From Hoeflea sp. (lineage in GTDB: Bacteria > Pseudomonadota > Alphaproteobacteria > Rhizobiales > Rhizobiaceae): 64,000 nucleotides of DNA. The stretch is taken from contig JACKJT010000004.1 in assembly GCA_020637795.1 (NCBI GenBank), positions 48,530 through 112,529 of the forward strand. The letters run 5' to 3'. Numbering within the stretch: position 1 is the stretch's first letter; every line of letters begins with the position of its first letter. Shown here in pieces: positions 18,326-26,906 of this stretch. A program made the translations under genes and the position numbers. The notes below the pieces were generated by a model. That model had not been told where the DNA came from, ran no database searches, and saw nothing but the letters and a program-made list of their open reading frames with translations.

Positions 18326-18808
18326 ATGACCGCCTATCTTGTACTGGCCAGCCCGGGTGCACAGATACCTGACGAGCGTTCGGTGGTGATCGCCGATCGT
18401 TTTGCACCTTGGGCGCTCATAGCGCCGGTCATCTGGCTTCTGTTCAACCGGCTGTGGCTGGAAGCTCTTGCGGCAATCCTGGTCATGGCCATGGCGACCT
18501 ATCTTGCCGGCTCTGCCGGTCAGCCCGCTCTCGGCATTGCCCTCGACCTTGCGCTGTCGCTGCTGACGGCGCTCGAAGGCCGCAACTGGCGAGCTGCCGC
18601 GCTGCAGCGCCGTGGCTGGCGTCTGGTCGACGTGATTGAGACCGATGACGCCGATGTGGCCTTCGAAATTCACGCGGCGAATGCCCTGGCGGACAGGAAA
18701 TCGTCTGCGCCGGCAAGCGTCAAACCCGGGCTCCCGCCCTTGAGACTGGGCCGTCAGGCCGGCCGGGAGACCGGCTCCATCGGTCTCGTCCCGGTTGAAA
18801 GGAACTGA
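18326..18808 (+). CDS. DUF2628 domain membrane protein in the his operon
   Basis: 160-aa protein with two or three hydrophobic segments between about 28 and 82 (APWALIAPVIWLLFNRLWLEAL, AAILVMAMATYLAG) and a soluble C-terminal half. The core EGRNWRAAALQRRGWRLVDVI fits DUF2628. It sits between hisB and hisH, as in other rhizobia, with a 5-bp gap to hisH. Function unknown; conservation of position is the only hint. Confidence 0.85.
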   Translation: MTAYLVLASPGAQIPDERSVVIADRFAPWALIAPVIWLLFNRLWLEALAAILVMAMATYLAGSAGQPALGIALDLALSLLTALEGRNWRAAALQRRGWRLVDVIETDDADVAFEIHAANALADRKSSAPASVKPGLPPLRLGRQAGRETGSIGLVPVERN

Positions 18809-18813
18809 ACCTG

Positions 18814-19464
18814 ATGCAGGTTGTCATAGTCGATTACGGGTCGGGCAATCTGCGCTCGGCGCTCAAGGCATTCGAACGGGCTGCCCGCGAAGCCGGCATT
18901 TCCGCGACCATCACGCTCAGCGCCGATGCGGATCATGTCGCTAAGGCCGACCGCGTGGTGCTTCCCGGCGTCGGTGCCTATGCCGATTGCCGCGCCGGGC
19001 TCGATGCGATCGACGGTATGAACGCGGCATTGCGCCATGCGGTCGAGGACAAGGCCCGTCCTTTCTTGGGCATCTGCGTCGGTATGCAGTTGATGTCGAC
19101 CCGCGGGCTGGAGAAGACTGTCACCCGGGGCTTCGACTGGATCCCCGGCGATGTGGTCGAGATCAAGCCCTCGGACCCGGCCTTGAAAATCCCCCAGATC
19201 GGCTGGAACACGCTGGACCTCAAAACCCCGCATCCGCTGTTCGACGGTATTCCGACCGGCCCGGATGGTCTGCACGCCTATTTCGTCCACTCCTACCAAC
19301 TGGCGGCCAGCAACCCGGAAGACGTGATCGCGGTGACCGATTACGGCGGGCCGGTCACCGCTGCCGTCGCGCGCGGCAACAAGGCCGGCACCCAGTTTCA
19401 CCCGGAAAAGAGCCAGACGCTGGGTCTGGCGTTGATCGCCAATTTCCTCAGATGGAAGCCCTGA
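18814..19464 (+). CDS. hisH: Imidazole glycerol phosphate synthase, glutaminase subunit
   Basis: Class I glutamine amidotransferase subunit that feeds ammonia to HisF, 216 aa. It opens VVIVDYGSGNLRS. The nucleophile Cys lies in FLGICVGMQLM (about residue 86), and the His-Glu pair in TQFHPEKSQ near the C-terminus. It is followed after 1 bp by hisA. Confidence 0.97.
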   Translation: MQVVIVDYGSGNLRSALKAFERAAREAGISATITLSADADHVAKADRVVLPGVGAYADCRAGLDAIDGMNAALRHAVEDKARPFLGICVGMQLMSTRGLEKTVTRGFDWIPGDVVEIKPSDPALKIPQIGWNTLDLKTPHPLFDGIPTGPDGLHAYFVHSYQLAASNPEDVIAVTDYGGPVTAAVARGNKAGTQFHPEKSQTLGLALIANFLRWKP

Positions 19465-19465
19465 C

Positions 19466-20236
19466 ATGATCCTGTTTCCCGCGATTGATCTCAAAGACGG
19501 CCAGTGCGTTCGGCTCAAGCTGGGCGAGATGGACTCGGCGACGGTCTACAACGAAGATCCGGCTGCCCAGGCCCGCGCCTTCGAGGAGCAGGGCTTTGAA
19601 TGGCTGCACGTGGTTGACCTCAACGGCGCCTTCGAAGGCCAGTCGGTCAACGGTGCCGCGGTCGAGGCGATCCTCAAGGCGACGAAGAACCCGGTGCAGC
19701 TGGGCGGCGGCATCCGCACGCTGGCCCATATCGAGGCCTGGCTCGACAAGGGCCTCGCCCGCGTCATTCTCGGCACCATCGCCGTACGCGACCCCGATCT
19801 GGTCCGCGAGGCCTGCAAACTGTTCCCGGGCAAGGTGGCGGTCGGCATCGATGCCAAGGGCGGCAAGGTCGCCGTCGAGGGCTGGGCCGAGGCCTCCGAG
19901 CTTGGCGTCATCGAACTGGCCGAGCGGTTCGAGGGCGCAGGCGTTGCCGCGATCATCTACACCGACATCGACCGCGATGGCGTGCTGACCGGCATCAACT
20001 GGGAATCGACCATCGAACTGGCCGATGCCGTCTCCATCCCGGTGATCGCGTCGGGCGGCCTTGCCTCGATTGCCGACATCGTGCGGATGAAGATGCCCGA
20101 CGCAGCGCGTCTTGAAGGCGCGATCTCCGGCCGGGCGCTCTATGATGGCCGCATCGATCCGGCGGAGGCGCTGGGTATCCTTAACGGCACGCTTGCGGCC
20201 GAGCCTGCGGCTTTCGAGAGCGAGGACCGTTCATGA
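19466..20236 (+). CDS. hisA: ProFAR isomerase (HisA)
   Basis: (beta-alpha)8-barrel isomerase of histidine synthesis, 256 aa. It has catalytic Asp in ILFPAIDLKDGQCVRL (about residue 8), the second Asp in YTDIDRDGVLTG, and the phosphate-binding VIASGGLASI. Its TGA stop overlaps an ATG as ATGA. That ATG opens the duplicated hisF-like leader and was presumably the original hisF start. Confidence 0.97.
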   Translation: MILFPAIDLKDGQCVRLKLGEMDSATVYNEDPAAQARAFEEQGFEWLHVVDLNGAFEGQSVNGAAVEAILKATKNPVQLGGGIRTLAHIEAWLDKGLARVILGTIAVRDPDLVREACKLFPGKVAVGIDAKGGKVAVEGWAEASELGVIELAERFEGAGVAAIIYTDIDRDGVLTGINWESTIELADAVSIPVIASGGLASIADIVRMKMPDAARLEGAISGRALYDGRIDPAEALGILNGTLAAEPAAFESEDRS

Positions 20237-20346
20237 CCCTGAAATCCCGCGTTATTCCCTGTCTGGATGTGAAGGACAGCCCGCGCGCCCCGCAGCGGCT
20301 TTGCCGCGAGGACGCGCAAACAGAAAAGGCGGCCGTCCGATGCTGA
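20233..20346 (+). pseudogene. Duplicated 5' end of hisF: 37-codon leader reading frame
   Basis: The ATG overlapping the hisA stop opens a frame with a near-copy of the HisF N-terminus (LKSRVIPCLDVKD), then diverges (SPRAPQRLCREDAQ) and stops at a TGA (20344-20346) that overlaps the genuine hisF start. Codons 3-15 (20239-20277) match hisF codons 2-14 (20343-20381) with four differences, all at third codon positions. The product could be a non-functional remnant or a coupling leader peptide. Without the extra copy, hisA and hisF would overlap directly as ATGA. Confidence 0.8.
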
Positions 20347-21113
20347 AATCCCGTGTCATTCCCTGTCTCGATGTCAAGGACGGCCGCGTCGTCAAGGGCG
20401 TCAATTTTGTCGATCTGATCGATGCCGGCGATCCGGTGCAGGCGGCCCAGGCCTATGATGCCGCGGGCGCAGACGAGCTCTGCTTCCTCGACATCACAGC
20501 CTCGTCGGACAATCGCGAAACCATCTTCGATGTCGTGGCGCAGACAGCTGAACATTGTTTCATGCCGCTGACCGTCGGCGGTGGCATTCGCACCGTGGCC
20601 GATATCCGCAAATTGCTGCTTTCGGGTGCCGACAAGGTCTCGATCAACTCCGCTGCGGTTAAAAACCCCGACTTTGTCGCCGAAGCCGCCGACAAGTTCG
20701 GCAACCAGTGCATCGTCGTTTCCATCGATTCCAAGAAGGTTTCCGCTCCCGGAGAGGTCGACCGCTGGGAGATCTTCACCCATGGCGGCCGCGAGCCGAC
20801 CGGGATCGATGCCGTCGCGTTTGCCGAGAAGATGGTGGAGCGCGGCGCCGGCGAGTTGCTGCTCACCTCGATGGACCGGGACGGCACCAAGGCCGGCTAT
20901 GATATCGCCCTGACCCGCACCATTGCCGATGCCGTTCGGGTGCCGGTGATCGCGTCGGGCGGGGTCGGAAACCTCGAGCATCTGGTCGAGGGAATCCGCG
21001 ACGGCCACGCCACCGCCGTGCTGGCAGCCTCGATTTTCCACTTCGGAACCTATACGATCAGCGAAGCCAAGCAGTACATGGCCAATGCCGGGCTCGACAT
21101 GCGCCTGAACTGA
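20340..21113 (+). CDS. hisF: Imidazole glycerol phosphate synthase, cyclase subunit
   Basis: Makes imidazoleglycerol phosphate and AICAR together with HisH, 257 aa from the ATG at 20340. It has MLKSRVIPCLDVKDGRVVKG with catalytic Asp11, GADELCFLDITAS, TVGGGIRT, second catalytic Asp in TSMDRDGTKAGYD, and VIASGGVGNLEHL. The reading frame is intact although its upstream junction with hisA has been rebuilt by a duplication. The start overlaps the leader stop. Confidence 0.96.
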   Translation: MLKSRVIPCLDVKDGRVVKGVNFVDLIDAGDPVQAAQAYDAAGADELCFLDITASSDNRETIFDVVAQTAEHCFMPLTVGGGIRTVADIRKLLLSGADKVSINSAAVKNPDFVAEAADKFGNQCIVVSIDSKKVSAPGEVDRWEIFTHGGREPTGIDAVAFAEKMVERGAGELLLTSMDRDGTKAGYDIALTRTIADAVRVPVIASGGVGNLEHLVEGIRDGHATAVLAASIFHFGTYTISEAKQYMANAGLDMRLN

Positions 21114-21153
21114 CCGGCGCCTTCGGGAAAATCCCCCAGGAGACTTATCCGCA

Positions 21154-21477
21154 ATGACCAGTTTCACCCTCGCCGATCTTGAACGGATAGTCTCCGAACG
21201 GTCTTTGGCCGATCCGGCCCAGTCCTGGACAGCGAAGCTGGTTGCCGCCGGCATGCCGAAAGCCGCCAAGAAACTGGGCGAGGAGGCGGTCGAGACAGTC
21301 ATCGCCGCGACGTCGCAGGGCCGTGGCGAAGTGGTCAGTGAAACGGCCGATCTTCTGTATCACCTTATGGTCGTGCTAAGGATTGCCGATATACCTCTTG
21401 GCGAGGTGATGGCGGAACTGGAAGGCCGGACCGTACAATCGGGCCTGAGCGAGAAGGCGAGCCGTACGGCGGAGTGA
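21154..21477 (+). CDS. hisE: Phosphoribosyl-ATP pyrophosphatase
   Basis: Hydrolyses PR-ATP to PR-AMP, the second step of histidine synthesis; stand-alone 107-aa form. KLGEEAVETVIAA and SETADLLYHLMVVL are the MazG-like metal-binding helices. A good ribosome-binding site (CAGGAGAC) lies upstream. Its stop codon abuts coaA. Confidence 0.96.
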   Translation: MTSFTLADLERIVSERSLADPAQSWTAKLVAAGMPKAAKKLGEEAVETVIAATSQGRGEVVSETADLLYHLMVVLRIADIPLGEVMAELEGRTVQSGLSEKASRTAE

Positions 21478-21479
21478 GC

Positions 21480-22466
21480 ATGGACCAGACCACTATCCAA
21501 CCCCCTGCCCTTGACCATTTCAAGGGTGACGAGTTTTCGCCCTACCGCTTTTTCACCGCGGACCAATGGGCCGAATTCCGTGCCGATACGCCTCTGACCC
21601 TGACCGAGGACGAAGTCCGCCGGCTTCGGTCTCTCAACGATCCGGTCAATCTCGATGAAGTCCGGCGGATCTACCTGTCATTGTCGCGGCTGTTGTCGGC
21701 GCATGTGGAATCCTCGCAACTGCTGTTCGAGCAGCGCAAGCGTTTCCTCAATCTCTCCAACGTGGCAAAAACCCCGTTCATTATCGGCATTGCTGGCTCC
21801 GTGGCGGTAGGCAAGTCCACCACCGCCCGCGTCCTGGCCGAACTTCTCAAGCGCTGGCCGTCGAGCCCGAAGGTGGATCTGGTGACCACCGACGGTTTTC
21901 TTTATCCCAACGAGGTGCTGCGGCGCGAAAACCTGATGGACCGGAAAGGATTTCCGGAAAGCTACGATGTCGGCGCGGTTCTGCGCTTTCTCTCCGAGAT
22001 CAAGGCCGGACAGCACAGCGTCCGGGCGCCCTGCTATTCGCACCTGACCTACGACGTGCTGCCCGGCGAATACACCACCATCGACCGGCCCGACATCCTG
22101 ATCTTCGAAGGCATCAACGTGCTTCAGGTGCGCGATCTGCCCGAAGACGGCAAGATCGTCCCGTTCGTGTCCGATTTCTTCGATTTCTCGATCTATATCG
22201 ACGCCGAGGAAGTCGACATTCACAAATGGTATGTCGACCGGTTCATGAACTTGAGGCAGACCGCTTTCCGCAATCCGGAATCCTTCTTCCACCGCTATGC
22301 CGCGATCAAGGAAGATGCCGCCCGCGCCATTGCAGAGAGCCTGTGGGAAAACATCAACCTGAAAAACCTGCGCCAGAACATCCTGCCGACGCGCCCGCGC
22401 GCCGACCTGATCCTGCGCAAGGCGCCCAATCACCTCATCGAACAGGTAGCGCTGCGCAAGCTATAG
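21480..22466 (+). CDS. coaA: Pantothenate kinase (type I)
   Basis: First committed step of coenzyme A synthesis. From the ATG at 21480 it is 328 aa; a GTG at 21474 overlapping the hisE stop would add two residues. It has YRFFTADQWAEFRADTPLTL near the N-terminus, P-loop GIAGSVAVGKSTTAR at about 99-113, VTTDGFLYPNEVL, and the C-terminal NLRQNILPTRPRADLIL. Coupling to the his operon is common in rhizobia. Confidence 0.96.
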   Translation: MDQTTIQPPALDHFKGDEFSPYRFFTADQWAEFRADTPLTLTEDEVRRLRSLNDPVNLDEVRRIYLSLSRLLSAHVESSQLLFEQRKRFLNLSNVAKTPFIIGIAGSVAVGKSTTARVLAELLKRWPSSPKVDLVTTDGFLYPNEVLRRENLMDRKGFPESYDVGAVLRFLSEIKAGQHSVRAPCYSHLTYDVLPGEYTTIDRPDILIFEGINVLQVRDLPEDGKIVPFVSDFFDFSIYIDAEEVDIHKWYVDRFMNLRQTAFRNPESFFHRYAAIKEDAARAIAESLWENINLKNLRQNILPTRPRADLILRKAPNHLIEQVALRKL

Positions 22467-22494
22467 CCTGAGCTCCGCGGCAAAGGCTGGGCAC

Positions 22495-23103
22495 TCAGCT
22501 CGTCACCCGTCTCAGCGTCAGGTTGATGCGGCCGCCATCCTTGAGCAGGCTCGAAGTCGTCGGGTAGATCCGGTCGACGCCGTGGAATGCCAGTCGGCTT
22601 TCGCCTCCCAGGATCACCACATCGCCGCTTTCCAGCCGGAACGATCTGGTTGGCTGACCCCGTTCGGTGCCGCCGATCCTAAACAGGCAGGCATCGCCGA
22701 GCGAGATCGACAGCACCGGCGCGGAGAAATCGCTTTCGTCGCGGTCCTGGTGCAGTCCCATGCGGGCGCTGGAATCGTAGAAATTGACGAGGCAGGCCTG
22801 CGGCGGAACCGGGTAGCCGGTTAGCTCGTTCCAGAGCTGCAGCAGGCGGTCGGGAATTGGCGGCCAGGGCGCCCCCGTCACGGGATGACGGTCCTGGTAG
22901 CGGTAACCGCTCCTGTCGGCCACCCAGCCCAGGTCGCCGCAATTGGTCAAACGGACGCTGAACGGTTTGCCGCTTCGCGGCATCTCCGGGCGGTAGAGCG
23001 GCGCTTGGCGCACCACCGCCCGGATCTCGTCGAGCAGGGACTGCTGCTCGTCCCGATCAAGATGGCCGGGAATATGGCGAACGCCTTTGGGCAGAACGAG
23101 CAT
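22495..23103 (-). CDS. alkB: AlkB-type alpha-ketoglutarate-dependent DNA/RNA demethylase
   Basis: Fe(II)/2-oxoglutarate dioxygenase that repairs alkylated bases, 202 aa. It has LVNFYDSSARMGLHQDRDE with the HxD iron ligands, the distal His in RLAFHGVDRIYP, and RINLTLRR for 2-oxoglutarate binding. The N-terminal nucleotide-recognition region is shorter than in E. coli. It is convergent with coaA and lies downstream of kbp. Confidence 0.93.
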   Translation of the reverse strand: MLVLPKGVRHIPGHLDRDEQQSLLDEIRAVVRQAPLYRPEMPRSGKPFSVRLTNCGDLGWVADRSGYRYQDRHPVTGAPWPPIPDRLLQLWNELTGYPVPPQACLVNFYDSSARMGLHQDRDESDFSAPVLSISLGDACLFRIGGTERGQPTRSFRLESGDVVILGGESRLAFHGVDRIYPTTSSLLKDGGRINLTLRRVTS

Positions 23104-23131
23104 TTCCGGCCTTCTTGGTTTTCGTGAAGCC

Positions 23132-23647
23132 TCAGGCGGTTTCGAGATCGGGAATGCGCAGCACCTGGCCCGGATAGATCTTGTCGGGGTGCGTCAGCAT
23201 CGGCTTGTTCGCCTCGAAGATCACCGTGTATTTCGCACCCTTGCCCTTGCCATAGGCGGCTTCGGCGACCTTCCAGAGATTGTCGCCCTTCTTGACCGTG
23301 TGGAACTTCGGCTCCTTTGCAGGGGTGGAGGCCTTGACCAGCTCGGTCATGTCGGTGCTGCCAAGCGACAGTCCCGACTCGGGAATGACCACCTTCAGCT
23401 CGGACGCCTCGACCTTGGAAATGCCGAGTGTGTTGCCCACCGCGAGGATGGCCTTCTCGAAGATCGACTGGTCTTCGACCACGCCCGAGAGCACGATCTT
23501 GTCGCCGTCGACCTTGACGTCGACCTTGTCGGTGCCGAGCTTGTACGAATCCAGCTCCTTCTTGACGGCATCGGCCTCCGGCGCATCGTCATCGCCGCCA
23601 ATGCCCAGTTTCTTGCCAGCCGATTTGATGAAATCGAAAATGCCCAT
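23132..23647 (-). CDS. kbp: BON-LysM protein (Kbp/YgaU-like)
   Basis: 171 aa from the ATG at 23647 (MGIFDFIKSAGKKLG). An upstream extension is rejected because E. coli YgaU/Kbp starts MGLFNFVKDAGEK. A BON domain (about 30-90: VDVKVDGDKIVLSGVVEDQ) precedes a LysM domain at the C-terminus (HTVKKGDNLWKVAEAAYG, IFEANKPMLTHPDKIYPGQVLRIP). E. coli Kbp is a cytoplasmic potassium-binding protein; transfer of that role is inference. No signal peptide is present, consistent with the cytoplasm. Confidence 0.92.
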   Translation of the reverse strand: MGIFDFIKSAGKKLGIGGDDDAPEADAVKKELDSYKLGTDKVDVKVDGDKIVLSGVVEDQSIFEKAILAVGNTLGISKVEASELKVVIPESGLSLGSTDMTELVKASTPAKEPKFHTVKKGDNLWKVAEAAYGKGKGAKYTVIFEANKPMLTHPDKIYPGQVLRIPDLETA

Positions 23648-23742
23648 GAGTCGTCGTCTCCCTGAGTGAATGTCGGGCAAGATAACCACGCGCATGGCGA
23701 TCTGCCAACCAAAAGCTTTCGCTAAATCAATGGTGCCGCTTT

Positions 23743-24177
23743 CTAGTCTTCGGTAACCTTGCCACGAGCTTTCTTGATCTGGCCGCGGCCGGTCTTGGCA
23801 GCCAGCCGGCGCTCGACCGAGCCTCGCGTCGGCCTGGTCTTGCGCCGGGGCGGTGGCGGCGGTTCGGAAGCCTGGTCGATCAGTTCCACAAGCCGTGCCC
23901 GCGCATCGGCCCGATTGCGCTCCTGGGTCCGGAACCGGTTGGCCTCGATGATGATCACGCCGTCCTTGGAAACCCGGCTGCCGCCAAGCTTCAGCGCATT
24001 CTTTTTCACCCTTTCGGGAAGCGAGGGTGAATTGCGGATGTCGAACCGGAGCTGCACCGCTGTCGCCACCTTGTTGACGTTCTGACCTCCCGGGCCAGAG
24101 GCGCGAATGAAGCTCTCGCCAAGCTCCCAGCCGGCGATGACGATGCCCCGGGCCGCATGCAGAGGGTCCGCGCTCAT
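23743..24177 (-). CDS. arfB: Alternative ribosome-rescue factor ArfB (YaeJ)
   Basis: Peptidyl-tRNA hydrolase that frees ribosomes stalled on non-stop mRNA, 144 aa. It has the GGQ motif in RASGPGGQNVNKVATAVQL (about residues 26-44) and a basic C-terminal tail (RRLAAKTGRGQIKKARGK) that enters the empty mRNA channel. The start overlaps the upstream nitroreductase stop as ATGA; a longer reading frame extending into that gene is spurious. Confidence 0.95.
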   Translation of the reverse strand: MSADPLHAARGIVIAGWELGESFIRASGPGGQNVNKVATAVQLRFDIRNSPSLPERVKKNALKLGGSRVSKDGVIIIEANRFRTQERNRADARARLVELIDQASEPPPPPRRKTRPTRGSVERRLAAKTGRGQIKKARGKVTED

Positions 24178-24851
24178 GGTGCGGTCTTCCAGTACAACAC
24201 CTCGTCCTCGGGTTTGCGGCTGATCGCCGGAACCCGCGCGCCCTCGGCCGGATGACCGACTACCAGCAGCACCAGCGGCTTCTCGTTGTCCGGCCGGCCG
24301 CAGATCTGATTGAGGAATCCCATCGGCGAAGGCGTGTGGGTCAGGGTCGCCAGTCCGGCCGAATGCAGGCTGGCAATCAGCAATCCGATGGCGATCGAGA
24401 CCGATTCGGGCACGTAGTAGTGCTTCACCTTGCGGCCCTCGGCGTCGACGCCCCAGCGCTGGGCGAAGATCGCAATCAGCCAGGGCGCGGTTTCCAGGAA
24501 TGGCTTGTCCGAATCCGTGCCCAGGTGAGCCAGCGCCCCGAGCCATTCCTCGCCCGCGCGGCCGTCGTAGAAGGCGCGTTCCTCCTCTTCTGCCGCCAGC
24601 CTGATCGCCCGTTTGGTTTCCGGATCGCCGATGGCGACAAAGCTCCACGGCTGCTGATTGGCGCCCGATGGCGCGGTTGCGGCGGCCCGGACCGCGAGCC
24701 GGATGATCTCCGGGTCCACCGGATCGGCGGAGAAATCCCTCACCGTCCTGCGCGATTGCATCAGATCGAAAAAACGTTGTGCCTCTGCCCGCATCTCCGC
24801 ATCCGTCTTCCGGGCAATCGAATGCGCAACGGTTTCGACGGGTCTGGTCAT
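24174..24851 (-). CDS. Nitroreductase family flavoprotein
   Basis: FMN-dependent oxidoreductase, 225 aa from the ATG at 24851, preceded by GGAGCG. It has MQSRRTVRDFSADPVD (FMN-binding RR near residue 35), APSGANQQPWSFVAIGD, and VGHPAEGARVP near the end. Substrate unknown; the family includes nitroaromatic, enal and flavin reductases. It is translationally coupled to arfB. Confidence 0.9.
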   Translation of the reverse strand: MTRPVETVAHSIARKTDAEMRAEAQRFFDLMQSRRTVRDFSADPVDPEIIRLAVRAAATAPSGANQQPWSFVAIGDPETKRAIRLAAEEEERAFYDGRAGEEWLGALAHLGTDSDKPFLETAPWLIAIFAQRWGVDAEGRKVKHYYVPESVSIAIGLLIASLHSAGLATLTHTPSPMGFLNQICGRPDNEKPLVLLVVGHPAEGARVPAISRKPEDEVLYWKTAP

Positions 24852-24895
24852 GGCGGGACGCTCCTTCCGGGTTTGGACCTGCGGAAAATGCGCGA

Positions 24896-24922
24896 CAGGC
24901 CCCGTTGGGTCAACGGGGCCTG
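24896..24922 (-). terminator. Hairpin terminator downstream of pckA
   Basis: An 11-bp perfect stem CAGGCCCCGTT / AACGGGGCCTG with loop GGGTC, in the 99-bp gap after pckA. The T-run on the minus strand is weak, so it may also be an mRNA-end stabiliser. Confidence 0.65.
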
Positions 24923-24950
24923 CCAAAGATCGTGTGAGGCGTTCGGGTGT

Positions 24951-26564
24951 TTATTCCGCGGCAGCCTTGAAGCCGGGCGCGGCATCAAGCACCGAGCCAT
25001 CGACGTGAGCTTCGAACTTGGCGAAGTTCTCGATGAACATGCCGACCAGACGATTGGCGGAGGCGTCGTAGGCTGCCTTGTCGGTCCAGGTCGAACGCGG
25101 GTCGAGAATGGCGCTGTCCACGCCTTCGACGGCGACCGGCACGGCAAATCCGAAATTGGCATCCGTGCGGTACTCGACGCTGTCGAGCGAGCCGTCCAGC
25201 GCAGCGGTCAGCAATGCGCGGGTCGCCTTGATCGGCATGCGCTGTCCCTCTCCATAGGCGCCACCGGTCCAGCCGGTGTTGACCAGCCAGCAATTGACCT
25301 TGTGGTCATTGATCAGCCGGCGCAGCAGGTCGCCGTATTCCGAAGGATGACGCGGCATGAACGGAGCGCCGAAGCAGGTCGAAAACGTTGCTTCCGGCTC
25401 GGTGACACCCTTTTCCGTGCCGGCCACCTTTGCGGTGTAGCCCGACAGGAAATGATACATCGCCTGTTCCGGCGTCAGCTTGGCGATCGGAGGCATCACG
25501 CCGAAGGCATCGGCCGTCAGCATGATGATGTTGTGCGGATGCTCGGAAATACCGGTGTCGCTGGCATTCGGGATGTAATGCAGCGGGTAGGCGCAGCGGG
25601 TGTTCTCGGTCAGCGAGCCGTCATGGAAATCCGGGACCCGGTGCTCGTCCAGCACGACGTTCTCGAGAACCGTGCCGAAACGTTCGGTCGTGCCGAAGAT
25701 TTCGGGTTCCGCCTCGCGCGACAGCCGGATGGTCTTGGCGTAGCAGCCGCCCTCGAAATTGAACACGCCGTGTTCGCCCCAGCCGTGTTCGTCATCGCCG
25801 ATCAGCGTGCGCTTCGGATCGGCCGAAAGCGTGGTCTTGCCGGTGCCCGAGAGGCCAAAAAACACGGCGGTGTCCCCGTCGGGGCCGACATTGGCCGAGC
25901 AGTGCATTGGCATCACGTCCCTGGCGGGAAGCAGGTAGTTCAGGGCGGTGAAGACCGACTTCTTCATCTCGCCGGCATAGGAGGTGCCGCCGATCAGAAC
26001 CAGCCCGCGCACCAGGTCGACCGCGATCACGGTCTCCGAACGGCAGCCGTGGCGTGCCGGGTCGGCGCGGAAGGACGGAAGATTGATGATCGTCAGCTCG
26101 GGCATGAAGCCTGCGAGGTCGGCGCGGTCGGGACGGATCAGCAGGTTGCGGATGAACAGCGCGTGCCATGCATATTCGGTGATGACGCGGGACTTGAGCG
26201 CGTAGTCCGCGTCCGCGCCGCCGACCAGATCCTGAACGAACAGGTCCTTGTCCTTAGCGTGCGCGACCATGTCGGCATGCAGCGTGTCGAAAGCCTCAGG
26301 CGTCATCGGCTTGTTGTTGTCCCACCAGATCTGGCTGTCGGTGGTTGCGTCCCTGACCACGAACTTGTCCTTGGCGGACCGTCCGGTGTGCTGCCCGGTC
26401 AGCGCCCGAAGCGCGCCGTGGGCTGTCAGCGTGGCCTCGCCCCGCGCAACTGCGAGCTCGACCAGTTCGGCCTCTTTCGTATTGTAACGCACCAGGCCAG
26501 TGGTGTTCAGACCGCACAGGTCGATTCCGGCTGACGGATTACGCACTCCCAAATCCTTACTCAT
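24951..26564 (-). CDS. pckA: Phosphoenolpyruvate carboxykinase (ATP)
   Basis: Gluconeogenic enzyme converting oxaloacetate and ATP to PEP, 537 aa, full length. It has the ATP-type kinase motif FFGLSGTGKTTLSADP (about 240-255), GDDEHGWGEHGVFNFEGGCYAK, and SAKDKFVVRD in the substrate site. Next to ChvI/ChvG as in Agrobacterium and Sinorhizobium, where pckA is divergent from chvI. Confidence 0.98.
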   Translation of the reverse strand: MSKDLGVRNPSAGIDLCGLNTTGLVRYNTKEAELVELAVARGEATLTAHGALRALTGQHTGRSAKDKFVVRDATTDSQIWWDNNKPMTPEAFDTLHADMVAHAKDKDLFVQDLVGGADADYALKSRVITEYAWHALFIRNLLIRPDRADLAGFMPELTIINLPSFRADPARHGCRSETVIAVDLVRGLVLIGGTSYAGEMKKSVFTALNYLLPARDVMPMHCSANVGPDGDTAVFFGLSGTGKTTLSADPKRTLIGDDEHGWGEHGVFNFEGGCYAKTIRLSREAEPEIFGTTERFGTVLENVVLDEHRVPDFHDGSLTENTRCAYPLHYIPNASDTGISEHPHNIIMLTADAFGVMPPIAKLTPEQAMYHFLSGYTAKVAGTEKGVTEPEATFSTCFGAPFMPRHPSEYGDLLRRLINDHKVNCWLVNTGWTGGAYGEGQRMPIKATRALLTAALDGSLDSVEYRTDANFGFAVPVAVEGVDSAILDPRSTWTDKAAYDASANRLVGMFIENFAKFEAHVDGSVLDAAPGFKAAAE

Positions 26565-26906
26565 TTCGGATTCCTTCTCGTTCTGGCGCAGGACAGGTTC
26601 AAATTTGGCCGGACCATAGGGAGAGGAATTTTAAAAAACAACAAGTAATTCTCAGATTAATTAATGAAATCAGAGTATTAATCGATTTAAAAAAAACCGC
26701 ACTTATTTAAATCGGTTCAATCGGGGCTGCCGGTTTACCCGATGCGCATTCAGGGAATGACTCCGGTTTGGAACTGTGCCACATTTTGTTCTCACTTTAT
26801 CCTCATGGACGTGGCGGCGGGTTCCGGAAATGACGCTTCAGGGCGGCTGATCCGGAAAAGCGGGGGCACTTCCCGGAGGTGCAAGACCATGATGGAGACG
26901 ACAGAC
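26565..26906. promoter_or_regulatory. pckA-chvI divergent intergenic region with long inverted repeat
   Basis: 342 bp without a gene (if chvI starts at 26907). The part nearer pckA is strongly A+T-rich (26630-26715). It holds a perfect inverted repeat CGATTTAAA (26683-26691) / TTTAAATCG (26706-26714) with a 14-nt spacer, which could be an operator or promoter element. Ribosome-binding sites GGAGG (26875-26879) and GGAG (26894-26897) precede two alternative chvI starts. Promoters for both genes must lie here; I could not assign -35/-10 boxes reliably. Confidence 0.6.
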
